A stretch of DNA of 64,000 bases from Gammaproteobacteria bacterium (GCA_030427085.1 JAUHXH010000002.1:868001-932000); one strand, 5' to 3'. Counted from the stretch's first letter, positions 17,854-26,722 are shown. Notes: generated from the letters alone by a model not told the origin. Numbers and translations: made by a program.

Positions 17854-18612
17854 ATGGCAATAAATTCCGGACTCAATGCGCTTCTACAGCAGCTATCCCA
17901 GCCTTTTTCGGCTGAGGAGCTGTTTGATCAGATGCCGGACATCGTGTTTTTCATCAAAAACCAGTGTGGGGAGTACGTATCGGTTAACCAAACACTGGTA
18001 ACCCGATGCGGAAAACGGCACAAATCAGAGCTGCTGGGCCGCAGCCCGGGGCAGGTGCTGGGTGAGGATCTGGGCCGGGGTTATGAAGAGCAGGATCGCC
18101 GCGTGTTGGCCAGCGGCCAGCGCCTGCTGGACAGTCTGGAATTGCACATGTACGCCAACGGCACCCTGGGCTGGTGCCTGACCAGCAAGATTCCGTTGAT
18201 GGGGCAGTCAGGGGAGCCTGTGGGTCTGGTGGGGGTGTCGCGGGATTTGCGCCTGCCGGACCTGAGCGGCGATGATTTCGCCCATATCGCCGATGCTGTC
18301 GCCTATGCGCAGGATCACCTGGAAGCCGCTCCCGGCAACGCCGAGTTGGCGTCGATTGCCAAAATGTCGCCCTACCAACTCGATCGCCGGATGAAGCAGG
18401 TGTTTGGCATGACCACCGGCCAGTGGCTGTTGAAGAACCGCATCACGCAAGCCAGTCGTTTATTGCTGGAAACGGCGCTGCCCATTGTGGAGGTGGCCTT
18501 TGCCACCGGCTACACCGACCAGAGCGCCTTTACCCGGCAGTTCCGGCGGGCCACGGGCGTTACGCCGTCACAGTTTCGCGGCTTGCGCGGGCAGGCGGAG
18601 GCGGGGCAATAG
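17854..18612 (+). CDS. PAS-domain AraC-family transcriptional regulator
   Basis: 252 residues. A PAS domain at about 20-145 (FDQMPDIVFFIKNQCGEYVSVNQ, shown here in part, then GEPVGLVGVSRDL) is followed by an AraC-type double helix-turn-helix at about 165-245. The second helix-turn-helix region includes EVAFATGYTDQSAFTRQFRRATGVTP. The PAS domain probably senses a small molecule, perhaps hydroxyproline or an imine intermediate. The divergent position strongly suggests control of the hydroxyproline operon. The ATG at 17854 begins the PAS-bearing protein. An upstream extension lacks domain support. Confidence 0.85.
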   Translation: MAINSGLNALLQQLSQPFSAEELFDQMPDIVFFIKNQCGEYVSVNQTLVTRCGKRHKSELLGRSPGQVLGEDLGRGYEEQDRRVLASGQRLLDSLELHMYANGTLGWCLTSKIPLMGQSGEPVGLVGVSRDLRLPDLSGDDFAHIADAVAYAQDHLEAAPGNAELASIAKMSPYQLDRRMKQVFGMTTGQWLLKNRITQASRLLLETALPIVEVAFATGYTDQSAFTRQFRRATGVTPSQFRGLRGQAEAGQ

Positions 18613-18628
18613 GTTTGGGAAAAAGGCG

Positions 18629-20524
18629 CTAGTCTGTTTCTTCGGCCGCCAGCGCTTCCAGCTCCTCCTGCGCCGTCAGCCAGTCTTCCTCAATCTGGTC
18701 CTGCTGACGTTTCAGTTCACCCTGGCGTTTTAGCAGTTCTGCCAGGCGAGCCTTGTTGGTCTCTTCGTAGAGCGCGGCGTCGCCCAAGGCTTCCTCTATC
18801 GTCGCTAGCTCCTCGCCGGACTTCGAGAGCTGGGATTCCAGTGCCGACACGCGTTTGGTCAGGGGTCGCAAGCGCTCCCGTCGCGCTGCTGCGGCCTGGC
18901 GCTTTTCCTTACGATTGTCGGCGGTAGCAGCTGGTTTGCCTTCCGCCTCTGCGCTCAATCCACTGGTAACCCACTTCTCATAGGTCGCCAGGTCGCCGTC
19001 GTAGCTATCCACGGCGCCGTCGTGCACCAGTAGCAATTCGTCCACGGTGTTGCGCAACAGGTGACGGTCGTGGGTGACCAGCACCAGCGCCCCCTCGAAA
19101 TTTTGCAGCGCCAGTTCCAGCGCGGCGCGCATATCCAGGTCAAGGTGGTTGGTGGGTTCGTCCAGCACCAACAGGTTGGGGCGCTGCCACACCACCATGG
19201 CCAGTGCCAGGCGGGCCTTTTCGCCACCGGAGAAGGGCGCGATCGGGGCCGTAGCAGCATCTCCGCGGAAGTTGAAGCCACCCAGGTAGTCGAGAATTTC
19301 CTGCTCCCGCGCCTCCGGGGTGAGCCGCTGCAGGTGGGTGAGGGCGTTGGCTTGTAGGTCCAGCACTTCCAGTTGTTGCTGGTGGAAGTAACCCACGTAG
19401 CAGTGTTTGCCCGCGCTGCGCTCGCCGTTGCGCAGCGGCAGTTGGCCGATCAGGCTCTTCAGCAGGGTGGACTTACCGGCGCCGTTGCGGCCGAGCAGGC
19501 CTATGCGGCTGCCGGGGCGCAGCATCAGGTTTACGTTGCTTAGAATGCTGCGATCCGGATAGCCCATCTCCGCGAGGTCCAGGCGCAACAGCGGGTCGCT
19601 GGTGTCGCGCGGTGCCGGAATGGTAAAACTGAAGGGCGAGTCCACATGGGCCGGCGCCACCTGCGCCATGCGTTCCAATTCCTTCAGCCGGCTCTGGGCC
19701 TGCTTGGCCTTGCTGGCCTTGTAGCGGAAGCGGCGCACGAAATCGTCGATTTCCGCCACGCGGCGCTGTTGTTTCTCGTAAGTTGCCTGTTGGTCAGCCA
19801 GCCGCAGCGCCCGCAAGCGCTCGAACTCGGAATAGTTGCCGGTGTAGCTGTGCAGCTGGGCGTGTTCGATGTGCAGGATGCGCTGGCAGGTGGCGTCGAT
19901 GAAGTCCCGGTCGTGGGAGATCATCAGCAGCGTGCCCGGATATTGGCTCAACCACTGTTGCAGCCACAGGGTGGCATCCAGGTCGAGGTGGTTGGTGGGC
20001 TCGTCCAACAGCAACAGGTCGGAGGGCGTCATCAGTGCCCGGGCCAGGTTTAGGCGTATGCGCCAACCGCCCGAGAAGTCAGTGACCTTGCGCAGGTGGT
20101 CGTCGGTGGCGAATCCCAGCCCTTGCAACAGCCGCTGCACCCGCCGGTCCGCGCTGTAGCCGTCCACATCTTCCAGTTGCTGGTGTAGCAGTGCGGCGCG
20201 GTCGTAGTCTTCCTCGGCCTGTGCCGCCAGCAGTGCCTCGTGCAGTGCCGCCAGCGGTGCATCGCCACGCAACACATACTCGCCGGCATTGAGGTCGCTG
20301 TGGGCCACTTCCTGCGCCATGTGGGCCAGGCGCAGGCCGGTCAGGCCCTCTATGTCGCCGTGGTCGGCTTCCAGTTCACCCAGCAACAGGGCGAACAGGC
20401 TCGACTTGCCACAGCCATTGGCACCGATCAGCGCCAGGCGCTGGCCGGGTTGAACGGTGGCATCGACGCCGCTGAGCAGGGCCTTGGGGCCGCGACGCAG
20501 GGCTATATCGCGTAGTATGATCAT
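18629..20524 (-). CDS. yheS: ABC-F family ATPase, YheS type
   Basis: 631 residues with two ABC ATPase domains and no membrane segments. Domain 1 has GANGCGKSSL and LSGG-like DFSGGWRIRLNLARAL; domain 2 has GRNGAGKSTL and PFSGGEKARLALAMV. Both Walker B motifs read LLVLDEPTNHLDL or similar. The linker between the domains is charged and helical, and a coiled-coil tail of about 90 residues ends in acidic residues. The order and the start MIILRDIALRRGPKALLSG match E. coli YheS, an ABC-F protein thought to act on the ribosome. The ATG at 20524 is chosen by that alignment over ATG 20536. Confidence 0.92.
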   Translation of the reverse strand: MIILRDIALRRGPKALLSGVDATVQPGQRLALIGANGCGKSSLFALLLGELEADHGDIEGLTGLRLAHMAQEVAHSDLNAGEYVLRGDAPLAALHEALLAAQAEEDYDRAALLHQQLEDVDGYSADRRVQRLLQGLGFATDDHLRKVTDFSGGWRIRLNLARALMTPSDLLLLDEPTNHLDLDATLWLQQWLSQYPGTLLMISHDRDFIDATCQRILHIEHAQLHSYTGNYSEFERLRALRLADQQATYEKQQRRVAEIDDFVRRFRYKASKAKQAQSRLKELERMAQVAPAHVDSPFSFTIPAPRDTSDPLLRLDLAEMGYPDRSILSNVNLMLRPGSRIGLLGRNGAGKSTLLKSLIGQLPLRNGERSAGKHCYVGYFHQQQLEVLDLQANALTHLQRLTPEAREQEILDYLGGFNFRGDAATAPIAPFSGGEKARLALAMVVWQRPNLLVLDEPTNHLDLDMRAALELALQNFEGALVLVTHDRHLLRNTVDELLLVHDGAVDSYDGDLATYEKWVTSGLSAEAEGKPAATADNRKEKRQAAAARRERLRPLTKRVSALESQLSKSGEELATIEEALGDAALYEETNKARLAELLKRQGELKRQQDQIEEDWLTAQEELEALAAEETD

Positions 20525-20568
20525 CAGGCCGCGCATTGTACGCGCCGTACCGCGTGGCGGCCATAAAA

Positions 20569-20598
20569 GCGATAAAACGCGATAAAGAGCGATAACAG
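20569..20598. repeat. Three tandem 10-bp repeats with core GCGATAA
   Basis: GCGATAAAAC, GCGATAAAGA and GCGATAACAG follow each other directly at 20569-20578, 20579-20588 and 20589-20598. The spacing is one DNA turn. They lie in the 82-base divergent gap between yheS and the DUF4124 gene. They look like phased protein-binding sites, but no binding protein is known from the sequence. Confidence 0.7.
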
Positions 20599-20606
20599 GG
20601 GACGCT

Positions 20607-21023
20607 GTGTTTCGATTTATGCTCAAGTTGTGCCTGGCCGGGATGCTGTCCCTTGGCCTTGTCCACATCTATATGTCAGCCGGTACGGGGCAAGATCCCG
20701 TGGCGCAGTTGCAAAATGCCTTGCCTGATAAGGGGGCGCTGGACCGGCTCCAGACTGATTTGCAGCATGCGGGCGAGAAACTGCCCGGTGTGGAGCCCAC
20801 CATCCTGTACCGTTGGCGCGACGCGCAGGGCGTCACCCACCTCTCCGATCAGCCGCCGGAGGGGGTACCTGAGGTGGAGCGCATCGTGCTAGCGGGTGGA
20901 ACGCCGCAACAACCGGTGCCGGCAGAGGGCGAAGAAAAGCTCCAGGTTTCAGACTCCCTGAAACAAAAACTCAGTGAAGCGGTGCTGTCCCAACTCCCGG
21001 GATTGCTGGGCGGCGAGGGGTAG
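20607..21023 (+). CDS. DUF4124 domain-containing envelope protein
   Basis: 138 residues from a GTG start with AGGGG 6 bases upstream. One N-terminal hydrophobic segment (residues 4-24) is a signal or anchor. Residues 65-95 form a DUF4124 domain: ILYRWRDAQGVTHLSDQPP, a small beta-rich module with the YxWxDxxGxxHxSDxPP pattern found in many exported proteobacterial proteins. The C-terminus is helical and acidic. No function is known. It lies divergent from yheS, behind the 10-bp tandem repeats. Confidence 0.75.
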   Translation: MFRFMLKLCLAGMLSLGLVHIYMSAGTGQDPVAQLQNALPDKGALDRLQTDLQHAGEKLPGVEPTILYRWRDAQGVTHLSDQPPEGVPEVERIVLAGGTPQQPVPAEGEEKLQVSDSLKQKLSEAVLSQLPGLLGGEG

Positions 21024-21177
21024 TCAACACTTGCCACGGGTAGTACCATGCTGCGCCATCTATGTTTTTATCCCTGCCCCAGTAAACACCTAGTCCGGGC
21101 CAGCGTCCGGCGTGTTTTGCTACGCGGCGATAAATATAAAGTCACCGAATACGATCATTCAGAAACGGAAAACCGGT

Positions 21178-21948
21178 ATGAAGAAACTTGCACTCCCCGC
21201 GGCCATTCTGGCTGCTGTCAGCCTGACGGCCTGTAACCAGGAAAGCGCTGAATCCCAGAGCGCTGCGGCGCCGGCGGCTGCCGCTGAAGTGGCACTGGAA
21301 GCCAGCAACGACCGCCTGAGCTACGGCATGGCCTACAACTTCGGCCAGCGTCTGGCTGCCGAGGGCATGGACGTCAGCGTTGACGCCTTCGCCGCCGGCC
21401 TGCGCGATGCGGTTTCAGGTGCGGAATCTCGCCTGACCCCCGAAGAAATCATGGCTGAGATGCAGTCCTTCCAGGAGAAAGCCCAGGCGGCTCGCCAGCA
21501 GGAGCAGGAGCAGCTAGCCGTAGCCAACCTCGAGCAGGCACAAACCTTCATGGCGGAGAATGCCCAGCGCGAAGGCGTTGTGGTTACCGACACCGGCCTG
21601 CAGTACGAAATTGTTGAAGCGGGCGAAGGCGAACTGCCTGGTCCGGATGATCGCGTAGAAGTTCACTACCGCGGCACCCTGATCGACGGCACCGAGTTCG
21701 ATTCCTCCTACAAGCGCGACGAAACCATCGTGTTTGGTGTGGGCCAGGTGATCGCCGGTTGGAGCGAAGCGCTGCAACTGATGCCGGTTGGCTCGAAATG
21801 GAATCTCTACATTCCGCCGGAACTGGCCTACGGTGCCGGTGGTGCGGGCAACCTGATCGGTCCTAACGCGGCGCTACTGTTTGAAGTGGAGCTGATCAGC
21901 ATCGAGCAGCCCGAAGAAGAAGCGGCTGCAGAGGCTGCAGAAGGCTGA
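21178..21948 (+). CDS. FKBP-type peptidyl-prolyl isomerase lipoprotein
   Basis: 256 residues. MKKLALPAAILAAVSLTAC is a lipoprotein signal with C19 as the lipid site. An N-terminal helical dimerisation domain with long Gln/Glu-rich helices follows (residues 45-140), then a C-terminal FKBP domain with VEVHYRGTLIDGTEFDSSY and ELAYGAGGAGNLIGPNAALLFEVEL (each given in part). This is the Mip/FkpA layout, so it probably isomerises proline bonds and chaperones proteins in the periplasm. ATG 21178 is chosen because it starts the signal peptide. A rho-independent-type hairpin shared with rsd follows. Confidence 0.93.
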   Translation: MKKLALPAAILAAVSLTACNQESAESQSAAAPAAAAEVALEASNDRLSYGMAYNFGQRLAAEGMDVSVDAFAAGLRDAVSGAESRLTPEEIMAEMQSFQEKAQAARQQEQEQLAVANLEQAQTFMAENAQREGVVVTDTGLQYEIVEAGEGELPGPDDRVEVHYRGTLIDGTEFDSSYKRDETIVFGVGQVIAGWSEALQLMPVGSKWNLYIPPELAYGAGGAGNLIGPNAALLFEVELISIEQPEEEAAAEAAEG

Positions 21949-21953
21949 TAAAA

Positions 21954-21977
21954 GCGGGGGGCTTGCTTAGCCCCCGC
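21954..21977. terminator. Bidirectional terminator between the FKBP gene and rsd
   Basis: GCGGGGG (21954-21960) pairs with CCCCCGC (21971-21977). On the minus strand the stem is followed by TTTTAT, so it works best for rsd, whose TAA lies in the loop. It lies 5 bases after the FKBP stop. Confidence 0.75.
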
Positions 21978-22428
21978 GATGCCTGTTGTGAAGGCCGGCA
22001 ATCAGCCGGTCTTCTAACACAAAGCGGTTTTCCAGAATTTCCCCCAGGGCCGACAGGTCCCGCTCCAGGTTACCCCCGCCGGGGGCCGCCTGACCGTACT
22101 TTTCCTCGTAGGCGAGAATCACTTCAGTGGTGTCGCCGATGCGCGGAATCAACTCCCCCGCCAGCGAAATGCTGCCATCCCCAAAGGCTTCCGCCTCTGA
22201 GGCCAGCTCGTGAAACACTTCGAAGTGGCCGGCTGACACATAGTCCACCAGCACCTCGCAGAGCCGATGTTGACGCTCGGACAGATCGCCGAGGGCCAGG
22301 CTGGCATCGGTGGCAACCACAATCTCCGTATACCGCGCCAGCAACTCGCGGCGCTCGCGTAACCAACGGGTCAGCAGTTCTTCAACGCTGTGCCACTGTT
22401 CGCGTGGATTGGCCTGTGCCTGGGGCAT
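21967..22428 (-). CDS. rsd: Rsd/AlgQ-type anti-sigma-70 regulator
   Basis: 153 residues, helical. It shows the family segments WLRERRELLARYTEIV, LCEVLVDYVSAGHFEVFHEL and TEVILAYEEKYG. Rsd binds the primary sigma factor in stationary phase and frees core polymerase for other sigma factors; in Pseudomonas the homologue AlgQ also affects alginate. It lies 114 bases after dsbB on the same strand, the order also found in Pseudomonas. The stop codon lies inside the terminator loop. Confidence 0.9.
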   Translation of the reverse strand: MPQAQANPREQWHSVEELLTRWLRERRELLARYTEIVVATDASLALGDLSERQHRLCEVLVDYVSAGHFEVFHELASEAEAFGDGSISLAGELIPRIGDTTEVILAYEEKYGQAAPGGGNLERDLSALGEILENRFVLEDRLIAGLHNRHRGG

Positions 22429-22542
22429 AACAGCCTCCCGAGTGGGCGGATAGAGTCCGCCTCACTATAAGCAATCCCGGGGAATCCGGGCAAGCACTGC
22501 CGGATGAAAACGGTGTGAAAAAGCCCTGTTTAAGGGCGCGAA

Positions 22543-23055
22543 TCAGGCCGCTGCGGGCCAGCGGCGCACGGCCTGCCATAGCGAAATGGCAATCAGTACC
22601 AGGAACAACAGTAGGGTCTGGTCGGGAATGCTGAGGCCCATGAAAGTCCACATGGTCTCGGCACAGTTGCCGTCGCCCATCAGCACGATTTGCAGGGTTT
22701 CGGCGAAGGGCAGGGTATCCAGCATGTATTCCAGGCTGGGGCCGCAGGCGGGAACTTCCTCGGGGGGCAGATGCTGCAGCCATACGTGGCGACCGGCCAC
22801 GGCAGCGCCGCCGAGTCCGGCGAGCACGCACAGGCCCGCGTAAATTCTGCGACCGGTCTGGCCGGGATTGTGCAGCGCCCCGAGCAAGGCGAAGGCGGCC
22901 AGCAGCACCACGAAGGCGCGTTGGGTCATGCATAGCGGGCAGGGCGCTAGCCCGAGATACTGTTGCATGAAAAAGTAGGCCACGGCGATGGAAGCGGCGC
23001 AAAGCGCCACCAGCGCGAAAAATACCTGGCGTGGGGAGAGGCGAGTAAGGGACAT
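22543..23055 (-). CDS. dsbB: Disulfide bond formation protein DsbB
   Basis: 170 residues with four membrane helices. DsbB re-oxidises DsbA and passes electrons to ubiquinone. The first redox pair is C39/C42 in APCPLCMTQR. The second is C104 (VPACGPSLEYML) and C131 (GDGNCAETMW), in the second periplasmic loop. Both pairs are complete. AAGGA precedes the ATG. dsbA is not in the window. It lies between acpH and rsd on the minus strand. Confidence 0.95.
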   Translation of the reverse strand: MSLTRLSPRQVFFALVALCAASIAVAYFFMQQYLGLAPCPLCMTQRAFVVLLAAFALLGALHNPGQTGRRIYAGLCVLAGLGGAAVAGRHVWLQHLPPEEVPACGPSLEYMLDTLPFAETLQIVLMGDGNCAETMWTFMGLSIPDQTLLLFLVLIAISLWQAVRRWPAAA

Positions 23056-23117
23056 TCCAAATTCCTTGTTGTCGATCGAGTCTGCAGACCGGGGCCACAG
23101 ATTCTGGCTGGGGCTTA

Positions 23118-23747
23118 TTATGCCTGCGCCGGTTTTTGACCGCAGCCTTTGTCGTTTTCTCCCAGCGACTGGCGTTTCTCTGCCACCGCCTGCTGCAGAA
23201 CTGGGTAATAGGCCAGGAAGGTCTGCTCCAGTAGCGGGCGCAACGGCGCCAGTGCTGCGTCTACGTCGCCCAGAGGGTTGTGCCGGCGCAGGCGTTGGCC
23301 AATGCGAGCGGCGCTGCCGGGTACGGCGCGCCAGTCGATGTAGGCGCCGAGGATGTCGTAGTCGCGCAGCCGCTGGTGCATGCGCTGTGCGCCGGGGCTG
23401 AAGTGGTGATTAAAGCGCTCCAGGTGCTCGTAGGTCTGGGCGCAAAATACATGCCTGGGCAGACTGCTTTCGAACTGCTGCCAGTGAACGCTCAGGTAGT
23501 AGTCGAAACTCAGGTCCATCAAAATCCCTGCGTAACGTCGCAGCGCCAGCGGGAACTGGCGGCGGCAGTCTGCCAGTAGAGGGTGGCTGTCGGTGTGGGC
23601 GTCGATGAATCGATGCAGGCGCACGCCCGCTTCCAGTTCCGGCCGGCAACAACCTGGCAGGGCGCCTTTGGCGTAGTCCCCTTCCAGCGCGCCCGCGACC
23701 AATGCCGGCTCCGGCCAGGCCAGGTGGAAGTGGGCCAGGTAGTTCAC
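23118..23747 (-). CDS. acpH: Acyl carrier protein phosphodiesterase
   Basis: 209 residues. AcpH removes the 4'-phosphopantetheine group from acyl carrier protein. The protein begins MNYLAHFHLAWPEPALVAG and contains the HRFIDAHTDSHP motif and MDLSFDYYLSVHW, all typical of the AcpH/YajB family. Start is GTG at 23747, 14 bases after the gshA stop, so the two may be co-transcribed. Gene order gshA-acpH-dsbB-rsd is on one strand. Confidence 0.88.
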   Translation of the reverse strand: MNYLAHFHLAWPEPALVAGALEGDYAKGALPGCCRPELEAGVRLHRFIDAHTDSHPLLADCRRQFPLALRRYAGILMDLSFDYYLSVHWQQFESSLPRHVFCAQTYEHLERFNHHFSPGAQRMHQRLRDYDILGAYIDWRAVPGSAARIGQRLRRHNPLGDVDAALAPLRPLLEQTFLAYYPVLQQAVAEKRQSLGENDKGCGQKPAQA

Positions 23748-23761
23748 CGTGTTAGCACGCC

Positions 23762-25345
23762 CTACAGGCGGTTGTACTGGTCGTAGAACGCCTGCAGGTA
23801 CTGCGGGAAGGTCACGTCATCGTGCGCTTCCACTTCGCGCTGGCGGGCCAGCGATTCGCGGCTTTCCGCGGCCAATGCGTCGGCGCGTTCGGCAGGGAGT
23901 TCCACACTGCGGAAATACTCCGCCCACTGCTGCGCATAGGTCATGCCGAGCCGGAAGAAGGGCAAATCCTTTTCTCGCATTTCTCGCAGGGTGCGGGCCG
24001 AGGGGGTCAGCTCGCTATCGGCAACCTTGTCGCGCTGTGCCGACAGGCTGGCGCTGTAGTTTGTATTCCCGTGAGCCTTGTCCAGCAACTCACTGATCGG
24101 GGCAATGCCATCGAGCAGTTCATTGGCCAGTTCCCGCATCGGGCGCTCGCCCTCGGGCTGCTGCAATGTCAGTCCCGGCTCCCGACCGCGATTGACGATG
24201 CTGGTCAGGTTAGCGGCTTGCATGGCCTGTACACTTTCGTCGCACTGGGGGCTGTCTGCCCACAGGCAATACAGCAGGAAGGCATCCACAAATCGGATTT
24301 GCTCGGCATCGAGGCCCAGCGGGGTAAAGGGATTGACGTCCAGGCAGCGCACTTCGATGTACTGAACCCCGGCGCGGCGCAGGGCGCCCAGCGGAATCTC
24401 ACCTGAGTTGGCCACCCGCTTGGGTCGAATCGGGCTGTAGAACTCGTTTTCGATTTGCAGCAGGCAGTCGCTCAATTGCTGGTAGTCGCCGTTCTGGCCG
24501 CTACTGAATTCGGCGTATTCTGCGTGGGGTTCGCGAATTGCAGCGCCCAACGTGTGAATGTAGTTGTCCAGCGAGTTGTAACACACGTGCAGGGACTTCT
24601 GGGCATTGCTCTGGTAGCCCAGGTCGCCCATCCGCAGCGCCGTGGCGTAGGGCAGGTGCATACTGCGCCCCTGCTCGTCGAAGGCCTGCAACTGGTGATC
24701 GCGCCCCTTCAGGAAGCTGCCACACACGGCGGGAGAGGCGCCAAACAGGTAGATCAGCAGCCAGGAGTGGCGGCGGAAATTGCGGATCAGGTCGAGGTAG
24801 CGGCCGGTGATGTAGGCGCAGGTGTTCCCGCTGACCCCAGCGGCCTCCATTTCCGCCTGCCAGTAATCCTCTGGCAGGGAGAAGTTGTAGTGAATACCGG
24901 CGATGGCCTGCATGATGCGGCCATAGCGGTGGCCCAGGCCTTCACGATAGACCTCTTTCATCCGGGCTACGTTGGACGAGCCATAGCGGGCAATGGGAAT
25001 GCTGTCGTCGCCCGATACCACGCAGGGCATGCTGGCATTCCACAGCATTTCGCCATCCAGGTTCTGGTACACAAAGGCGTGTACTTCAGCCAGCTCTTCC
25101 AGGCAACTGTCTACATCCCGGTGAACCGGGGTGATCAGCTCCAGCAGCGCCTCGGAGAAATCGGTGGTGATGGAGTGGTGGGTCAACGCCGAGCCCAGCG
25201 TTGCCGGGTGGGGCGTTTGGGCCAGCCGGCCCTGCTCGGTGATACGCAGGCTTTCTTTCTCGATGCCGCGGCCAATCCGCGTCAGGCGATCGCGGGCGGA
25301 GGGGTCTTGCAGCCACTGCAGGCGATGGTCGGGGATGGCGGACAA
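23762..25345 (-). CDS. gshA: Glutamate-cysteine ligase
   Basis: 527 residues. GshA makes gamma-glutamylcysteine, the first and limiting step of glutathione synthesis. It is the proteobacterial type 1 enzyme: GIEKESLRIT near the start, HHSITTDFSEALLELITP, GIHYNFSLPEDYW, YIEVRCLDVNPF and FVDAFLLYCLW. The start is TTG at 25345 with AAGGAG 5 bases upstream. No in-frame ATG nearby fits. A good promoter lies at 25401-25428. gshB is not in the window. Confidence 0.97.
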   Translation of the reverse strand: MSAIPDHRLQWLQDPSARDRLTRIGRGIEKESLRITEQGRLAQTPHPATLGSALTHHSITTDFSEALLELITPVHRDVDSCLEELAEVHAFVYQNLDGEMLWNASMPCVVSGDDSIPIARYGSSNVARMKEVYREGLGHRYGRIMQAIAGIHYNFSLPEDYWQAEMEAAGVSGNTCAYITGRYLDLIRNFRRHSWLLIYLFGASPAVCGSFLKGRDHQLQAFDEQGRSMHLPYATALRMGDLGYQSNAQKSLHVCYNSLDNYIHTLGAAIREPHAEYAEFSSGQNGDYQQLSDCLLQIENEFYSPIRPKRVANSGEIPLGALRRAGVQYIEVRCLDVNPFTPLGLDAEQIRFVDAFLLYCLWADSPQCDESVQAMQAANLTSIVNRGREPGLTLQQPEGERPMRELANELLDGIAPISELLDKAHGNTNYSASLSAQRDKVADSELTPSARTLREMREKDLPFFRLGMTYAQQWAEYFRSVELPAERADALAAESRESLARQREVEAHDDVTFPQYLQAFYDQYNRL

Positions 25346-25400
25346 AACAACTCCTTGCTATGCCGGCGGCCAGTGCCGGGGATCGGCGCGGCGGCGCTAG

Positions 25401-25428
25401 AGTATAGGGCATTGAACATTCAGTACAA
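25401..25428 (-). promoter_or_regulatory. Sigma-70-like promoter of gshA
   Basis: On the minus strand, TTGTAC (25423-25428) and TATACT (25401-25406) are 16 bases apart, about 55 bases before the TTG start. On the plus strand of the same 233-base gap, TTGCCC (25463-25468) and TACAGT (25485-25490), also 16 bases apart, may serve pilU. Confidence 0.6.
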
Positions 25429-25578
25429 GCCGCGGATTTCTGGGCTTTTCGGCCACTAATTGTTGCCCGCTCAGGGCATCTTGCTACAGTAAACTGAAAA
25501 GTGGGGTCTCCCGGCCCTTGTGCGACAAAATCAGAACAATAGCCAGCGCCATGGACTGCGCGCTGCGGGGAGTGAAAC

Positions 25579-26709
25579 GTGCGAATTACCGAATGGTTGA
25601 AAATCCTGGCAACCAAGAATGGCTCTGACCTCTACCTGAGCACGGGCGCTCCGCCCTGCGCCAAGTTCGAGGGGCAGTTGCGGCCAATCGGCACAGACAT
25701 CCTGCAGCCGGGCGAGATCAAGAAAATCGCCTACGAGATCATGGACGATACTCAGAAACGGGATTTCGAGGAAGAGCTCGAAATGAACCTGGCGATGTCC
25801 ATCCCCGGCTTTGGCCGCTTCCGGGTGAACATATTCGTGCAGCGCAATGAAGTTGGCCTCGTGGCGCGGAATATTGTGTCCGATATTCCCCACTGGGAAA
25901 CCCTGCGCCTGCCTAAAATCCTGCCCGAAATGATGATGAAAAAGCGCGGACTGATTCTGTTCGTGGGGGGAACCGGTTCGGGTAAATCCACCTCCATGGC
26001 GGCGCTGATCGACCACCGCAACAGCAACAGTAGCGGCCATATTGTTACCGTGGAAGACCCCATCGAATACTTCCACTCGCACAAGAAAAGCATCATCAAC
26101 CAGCGTGAGGTGGGGGTGGACACCCGCTCCTGGCACAATGCGCTGAAAAATACCCTGCGTCAGGCGCCTGACGTGATCCTGATCGGTGAGATCCGCGACC
26201 GGGAGACGATGGAACACGCGCTGGCCTTCGCCGAAACCGGGCACCTGTGTATGTCCACGCTGCACGCCAACAACGCCAACCAGGCGCTGGACCGCATCAT
26301 CAACTTCTTTCCGGAAGACCGCCGCGACCAATTGTTGATGGACCTGTCCACCAACATCCAGGCTTTCATTTCCCAGCGTCTGGTGCCCACCAAAGACGGC
26401 CGTCGCTGCGCGGCGATTGAAATCATGCTGGGCACCCCGACCATCGCCGACTTGATCCTGCGCGGCGAGTTTGAGGGCATCAAGGAGATCATGGCGAAGT
26501 CTGAAAATATCGGCATGAAAACCTTCGACAGCGCCCTGTTCGAACTCTACTGCGAGGGCATGATCACCCGTGAGGAAGCACTGAAGAACGCCGACTCCGA
26601 GAACAACTTGCGCCTGCGCATCAAATTTGAAGACGAAGCGCGTGAGTCAGGTGGAGGCAAGAGCGACGAGCTGGAGTTCAGCCTGGAGTCGCTGGACGAG
26701 GAATACTAA
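25579..26709 (+). CDS. pilU: Type IV pilus retraction ATPase, PilU type
   Basis: 376 residues of the PilT/PilU AAA-like secretion ATPases. Walker A is GGTGSGKST with K136. The Asp box gives VEDPIEYFH, Walker B is DVILIGEIRD, and the His box is STLHANNANQALDRI. The C-terminal stretch MLGTPTIADLILRGEF and the acidic tail are closer to PilU than to PilT, which has AIRNLIREGK there. PilU works with PilT to retract pili under load, at the cytoplasmic face. pilT usually lies directly upstream but here gshA does, so pilT must be elsewhere. It is convergent with the DUF1631 gene, 13 bases away. Confidence 0.9.
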   Translation: MRITEWLKILATKNGSDLYLSTGAPPCAKFEGQLRPIGTDILQPGEIKKIAYEIMDDTQKRDFEEELEMNLAMSIPGFGRFRVNIFVQRNEVGLVARNIVSDIPHWETLRLPKILPEMMMKKRGLILFVGGTGSGKSTSMAALIDHRNSNSSGHIVTVEDPIEYFHSHKKSIINQREVGVDTRSWHNALKNTLRQAPDVILIGEIRDRETMEHALAFAETGHLCMSTLHANNANQALDRIINFFPEDRRDQLLMDLSTNIQAFISQRLVPTKDGRRCAAIEIMLGTPTIADLILRGEFEGIKEIMAKSENIGMKTFDSALFELYCEGMITREEALKNADSENNLRLRIKFEDEARESGGGKSDELEFSLESLDEEY

Positions 26710-26722
26710 CTGATAGCGGGGC

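Noticed and set aside
24455-25459. 334-codon open frame on the plus strand opposite gshA
   Set aside because: Antisense to gshA, which is certain; the translation is low complexity and crosses the gshA promoter.
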